64,000 nt of DNA from Bradyrhizobium sp. SSBR45G (GTDB lineage Bacteria > Pseudomonadota > Alphaproteobacteria > Rhizobiales > Xanthobacteraceae): assembly GCF_030159255.1 (NCBI RefSeq), contig NZ_BSCT01000009.1, positions 124,001-188,000 of the forward strand, read 5' to 3'. The first letter of the stretch is position 1; every line of letters begins with the position of its first letter. Shown here in pieces: positions 60,983 to 64,000 of this stretch. The notes beneath the pieces are model-generated. The model was not told the origin of the DNA. It did no database searches and saw only the letters and a list, made by a program, of their open reading frames with translations. Position numbers and translations under genes: made by a program.

Positions 60983-61468
60983 TTGTTGATTCCCGACCGC
61001 TTCATCGTGTCCGATCACGACCATTGGCGGGTCAATCACCGCATCGACGCTAAGCTGCCCGGCTACCTCATGCTGGCCACGAAGCACGACGTCGACGACC
61101 TCTCGCTGCTGCCGCATGCGGCGCTGCTGGAGCTCGGACCATTGCTCGCGCGGCTGCAGGCCGCGCTGCGGACGATCTTCCAGCCGGTGCGGATCTATGT
61201 CGGCCGCTACGGCCATTCGCCGGGCTACCCGATCCATTTCCACGTCATCCCCGTGCATGGCTGGGTCGAGCGGCTGTTCTGGCAGGACGAGCGCTACCGC
61301 GCCCTGCAGCAATTCGCCGGTCCCGCGCGCGACACGCCAACCGACGGCGCCGAGCTGACGCTATTCATCTGGCGCGAACTCTGCGAGCGGCCAGGCCCGC
61401 CCGACATCGAAGGGCCTACGGTCGAAGACACCATCGCTCTGCTGCGGGGTGAACTCGCCGGCAACTGA
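60983..61468 (+). CDS. HIT-like nucleotide-binding protein
   Basis: 161 residues with a TTG start at 60983, preceded by TAGGAG (a second TTG follows at once). The HIT-type motif is GYPIHFHVIPVHGWVERLFW, with His-x-His-x-x, preceded by LLARLQAALRTIFQPVRIYV and GRYGHSPGYP. HIT proteins hydrolyse or transfer nucleoside phosphates; this sub-branch has the H-x-H order at the centre and an extended C-terminus (IWRELCERPGPPDIEGPTVE). Specific substrate unknown. Probably co-transcribed with the hypothetical gene before it. Confidence 0.8.
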   Translation: MLIPDRFIVSDHDHWRVNHRIDAKLPGYLMLATKHDVDDLSLLPHAALLELGPLLARLQAALRTIFQPVRIYVGRYGHSPGYPIHFHVIPVHGWVERLFWQDERYRALQQFAGPARDTPTDGAELTLFIWRELCERPGPPDIEGPTVEDTIALLRGELAGN

Positions 61469-61521
61469 TAGCTCCGAGGCAAGGCAGTGGTCCGCCGTCT
61501 TCTCCAAATAATCATCATTGG

Positions 61522-63444
61522 TCAGTTGATTCGACGTCCCTTGATCTGCCAGGGTCCCGGATTGAGCGAGAGGCTCGCTCCGCCAGTGTCATCATGCAAA
61601 AAGGCAAGACGGGTATGGTCGCCGGCGTCGACGAAGAACGTATCGTCGGACATCGGAACGACCGCGATCGGCAAGCCCGGCTCGAAATCGAGGACGGGTA
61701 ACGCACCAGTCGCCTCGACCTGGAGCACGCCGTCTTTGATCTCGACCCGAAGATCGGTCCCCGCAATTCGGATCGGAGCACGGACGACCGTCATTTCGAT
61801 CTCGCGTTCCGGTCCCTCACGTCTGACGTCAAGACGGATCGAGCTGCCAACAGGCCCGCGCATCTTCGCCAGCGCATCGCCCAACATCATTTCTCGCGTG
61901 GACTCGCCGTCGAGATTCGAAATGATATCGTTGGTCTTGACGCCTGCACGCGCCGCCGGAGCATCCGGAACGATGGACGTTACCTTGAGCTTTCCGCCTT
62001 GCATCATCACCTGAAGGCCGACGCACCGAATTCCGTTTGCAGGTCGCGCGAACTCACCGAGGCAAATCGATAAGTCCCGACGAAAGCCTCGAGCGCCGTA
62101 CGATCAATCGTAACCGGTACCGGTACGCCTTGATCAGGAATGCGAAGCGCTCCATAGGCGAGGTTGCGGAATCCCGCATTGAACGAAGCGCCCGTTCCGG
62201 ACGCGACCTGGACCAACTGAATAGCTATGAGTTGCTGCTCCGGATCGATCCAAAAGTAAGTGCCTCCGGCGCCCATCCACATGAAGCTGCCGAGCGATCC
62301 GGGAACGACGCTCATCTTGGGATCGCTGCGGATTGCAAAGCCGAGACCCCAGGTCGAGCCTGAGAGCGGCCCGACGATGCCGCTGTTGATGCCGGCGAAG
62401 CGGACCTGCGGCGGCAGCGCGTTCGCCGTCATTCGCCGCACAGTCACCGGCTCGAGAATGCGGACTCCGTCGAGCGCCCCACCATTTAGCAGCATCTGGC
62501 AGAACCGCAGATAGTCGGCGGCAGTCGACGCGAGCCCGCCCCCACCGGAAAACAGCACGGTCGGCTTGGCCACGTCTGCCGAAATACTGTCGGGAGGTCC
62601 ACCCCAACCACCAGACGGAGGATCGACCAGACGGGACAGCTTCGAAGGCGGCACCGAAAATCCGGTGTCGACCATGCCGAGCGGCCTGAACAGACGCTCC
62701 TCGAGAAACTGATCGAATGGCTGCGCCGAGACGACCTCGACGACCCGCGCGAGAACGTCAACGGAAAGACCATAGTCCCAGACCTCACCCGGCTGATGAG
62801 CAAGCGGAAGCCCGGCCAGAGCCGAAAACGATGTCGGCGAGGGTCTTGTCGCGGCGAAACACACCGCTCTTGCCATACAGTCTGCCATTGTAAAGCCTGT
62901 CGACCTTCGTCGCCCCTACGCCATAGACCAGGCCGGCAGTGTGACGCAGCAGATCCTCGACGATCATCGGCCGCTTCTGCGGCTCGAGAGCGAGATCGCC
63001 GTTACCGATCGCCGGATCTTTCGGATCGACGGCAACCATCATTCCCTTCAGTTCGGGGAGATAGCGATGAACCGGAGCAGCGAGATCCAGACGGCCCTCG
63101 TCGACCAGGATCATCGCTGCCACGCTGGTGATCGGCTTGCTCATCGAGGCAATCCAAAAGATCGCATCGGTCTGCATTGGGCTGGATCTGGCCTGGTCGC
63201 GAAAGCCGACCGCGCGCAAATAGGCCACTTTGCCATGGCTCGCGATCGCGGCCACCGCGCCGGAGAAGGCGCCGGCGTCGACCTGCGCATGCTGCCAGGT
63301 CGCGATCCGCGCCAAGCGTGACGACGAGAAGCCGAGCGACTCGGGGTCGTCGGCCGCAACGGCGCATGCGCGGCCGAAGGTTGTCACGACGAGTATCAGC
63401 GCGACGAGCGTCCATGCGGCAACACCAGAACGGTTCTGCGTCAT
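61522..63444 (-). pseudogene. Serine hydrolase (beta-lactamase-type) with C-terminal PDZ domain, frameshifted twice
   Basis: Read on the minus strand from the ATG at 63444: signal peptide (AAWTLVALILVVTTFGRACA), then a class C beta-lactamase-like part with the SxxK motif in FWIASMSKPITSVAAMILVD. Around 62825-62828 (four A's on the plus strand) the frame shifts by one; the next part continues as ALAGLPLAHQPGEVWDYGLS, including the YxN-like WDYG, up to 62007. A second shift near 62020 joins a PDZ domain (VGLQVMMQGGKLKVTSIVPD, APAARAGVKTNDIISNLDGE), which then runs to 61522. Reading through both shifts restores a normal serine hydrolase-PDZ protein of about 640 residues, so two indels have probably inactivated one gene. 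Sequencing errors are the alternative. Confidence 0.7.
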
Positions 63445-63694
63445 GTCGGATCTCTGCTGGTCTGGCAAGACCGTGACGGTCGAACGCCGCACCGGCGGCG
63501 GCGGCGATTTAATGCTACAGATCGTAACACTTCGGATCCTGCGAGGTCAATCCCGCGGTCCCGAACGCCGCGGGGCGGATTGCTGTGTGACATCGGTCCA
63601 GAGATTCGAGAATGATGCAGCTCGCCTTTCGGACGCTCGCGACGAAATGGGATGAGAACGGACGACTAGACGCATGCTCGTGGCAACTGCGCGC
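63445..63694. other. Intergenic region
   Basis: 250 bases upstream of the broken serine hydrolase gene; no convincing gene or repeat. Confidence 0.3.
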
Positions 63695-64000
63695 CTACCA
63701 GCGCGGACGGATCTCTAGTGGGAAGAGATGGCCGTCAGCCTTGGATGCACGAAGTCCGCCGCAGGCCTCGACGCGTTGCGCGACGGCGGCGCGATGGTGG
63801 CGCTTGATGTCGGCCAGCAGCGCTGGCGCAACGTCGCAAGCATCCTGATGCTTGCGTGCGGAGCGCTCGAGGTCGGCCCACGCGACGGAGTATTGGACGT
63901 AACGAGAGCAGAGATCGGCACCCGCAACATCCACGACCTTGCCGGAGGCCGCTTCGGCCTCCGCATACAATTAGGCCAGTTCCGGACATAACTCCAAAGC
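63695..64000 (-). pseudogene. Doubtful partial reading frame at the window edge
   Basis: On the minus strand the frame reads ELCPELA, a TAA, then YAEAEAASGKVVDVAGADLC, SRYVQYSVAWADLERSARKH, CDVAPALLADIKRHHRAAVA. Composition is protein-like and a little reminiscent of small phage terminase subunits, but the in-frame stop at the start and the window edge prevent a call. It could be a decayed gene or chance. Confidence 0.25.

Noticed and set aside
57020..61312. A 1430-codon open frame on the minus strand
   Set aside because: It is opposite the P1 peptidase, rpe, allA, allE and HIT genes; high GC leaves the complementary frames open. No domain appears and the composition is Arg/Asp/Gly-rich as in shadow frames.

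Overview
The window is high-GC alphaproteobacterial chromosome, most likely Bradyrhizobium or a close relative. The evidence is the usg gene, a CIRCE-controlled groESL operon, many genes typical of the group (DUF2778, DUF4189, DUF72/DUF488, cox/xdhC cluster, liv transporter, MASE4 hybrid kinase), and at least eight intergenic copies of a GTCATTCCGGGGC / GCCCGGAATCCAT composite palindrome of the kind scattered through Bradyrhizobium genomes. No replication origin, rRNA operon, IS transposase, prophage or CRISPR array was recognised.

Layout. 1-6.5 kb: a cupin protein cut by the window edge, usg, groES-groEL with CIRCE and terminator, a higBA toxin-antitoxin pair, a LysR regulator divergent from an isochorismatase-like hydrolase, and lepB. 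6.9-12.7 kb: a compact chaperone-like cluster of a small protein, an 832-aa Hsp70, an AAA ATPase and a single-pass membrane protein with overlapping or nearly touching genes, faced by a convergent gene with a degenerate J-domain-like N-terminus. 12.8-20.7 kb: an RNA-repair-like island, all on the minus strand: two divergent RtcB ligase paralogues around a 2OG-Fe(II) oxygenase, a GIY-YIG nuclease bracketed by palindromes, a slipin/SPFH protein, an HNH nuclease, two tandem tRNA-like elements and one complete but odd tRNA-Asp(GUC)-like cloverleaf. 20.7-21.8 kb: non-coding, with a large structured element and a third repeat type.

21.8-31 kb: a DUF2778 wall-related protein, an FkbM methyltransferase next to an ArnT-like glycosyltransferase and a GT2-GtrA protein (with a decayed ArnT-like C-terminus beside them), DUF72, DUF488 and a tannase/feruloyl-esterase-like protein. 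31-36 kb: a membrane adenylate cyclase and a TetR-controlled HlyD/ABC-2 efflux operon with a perfect 20-bp operator. 36-38.3 kb: zinc alcohol dehydrogenase, DUF2000 and DUF4189 proteins. 38.5-45.5 kb: a molybdenum-hydroxylase (CO-dehydrogenase-like) operon coxG-S-M-D-E-xdhC-xdhC-mocA with no large catalytic subunit gene.

45.7-53 kb: an enol-lactonase-like hydrolase, a membrane protein, and a complete livHMGF plus substrate-binding protein set. 52.8-56.2 kb: a lone receiver protein and a MASE4-PAS-PAS hybrid histidine kinase. 56.3-61.5 kb: a P1-family peptidase, an EF-hand protein, rpe, allA and allE-like ureide catabolism genes, a hypothetical protein and a HIT-like protein. 61.5-63.4 kb: a serine hydrolase-PDZ gene that appears broken by two frameshifts. 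The last 300 bases hold a doubtful partial reading frame.

The most unusual parts are the RNA-repair-like island with its tRNA-like elements and the Hsp70-AAA cluster. Both functional readings are inferences from family and neighbourhood.
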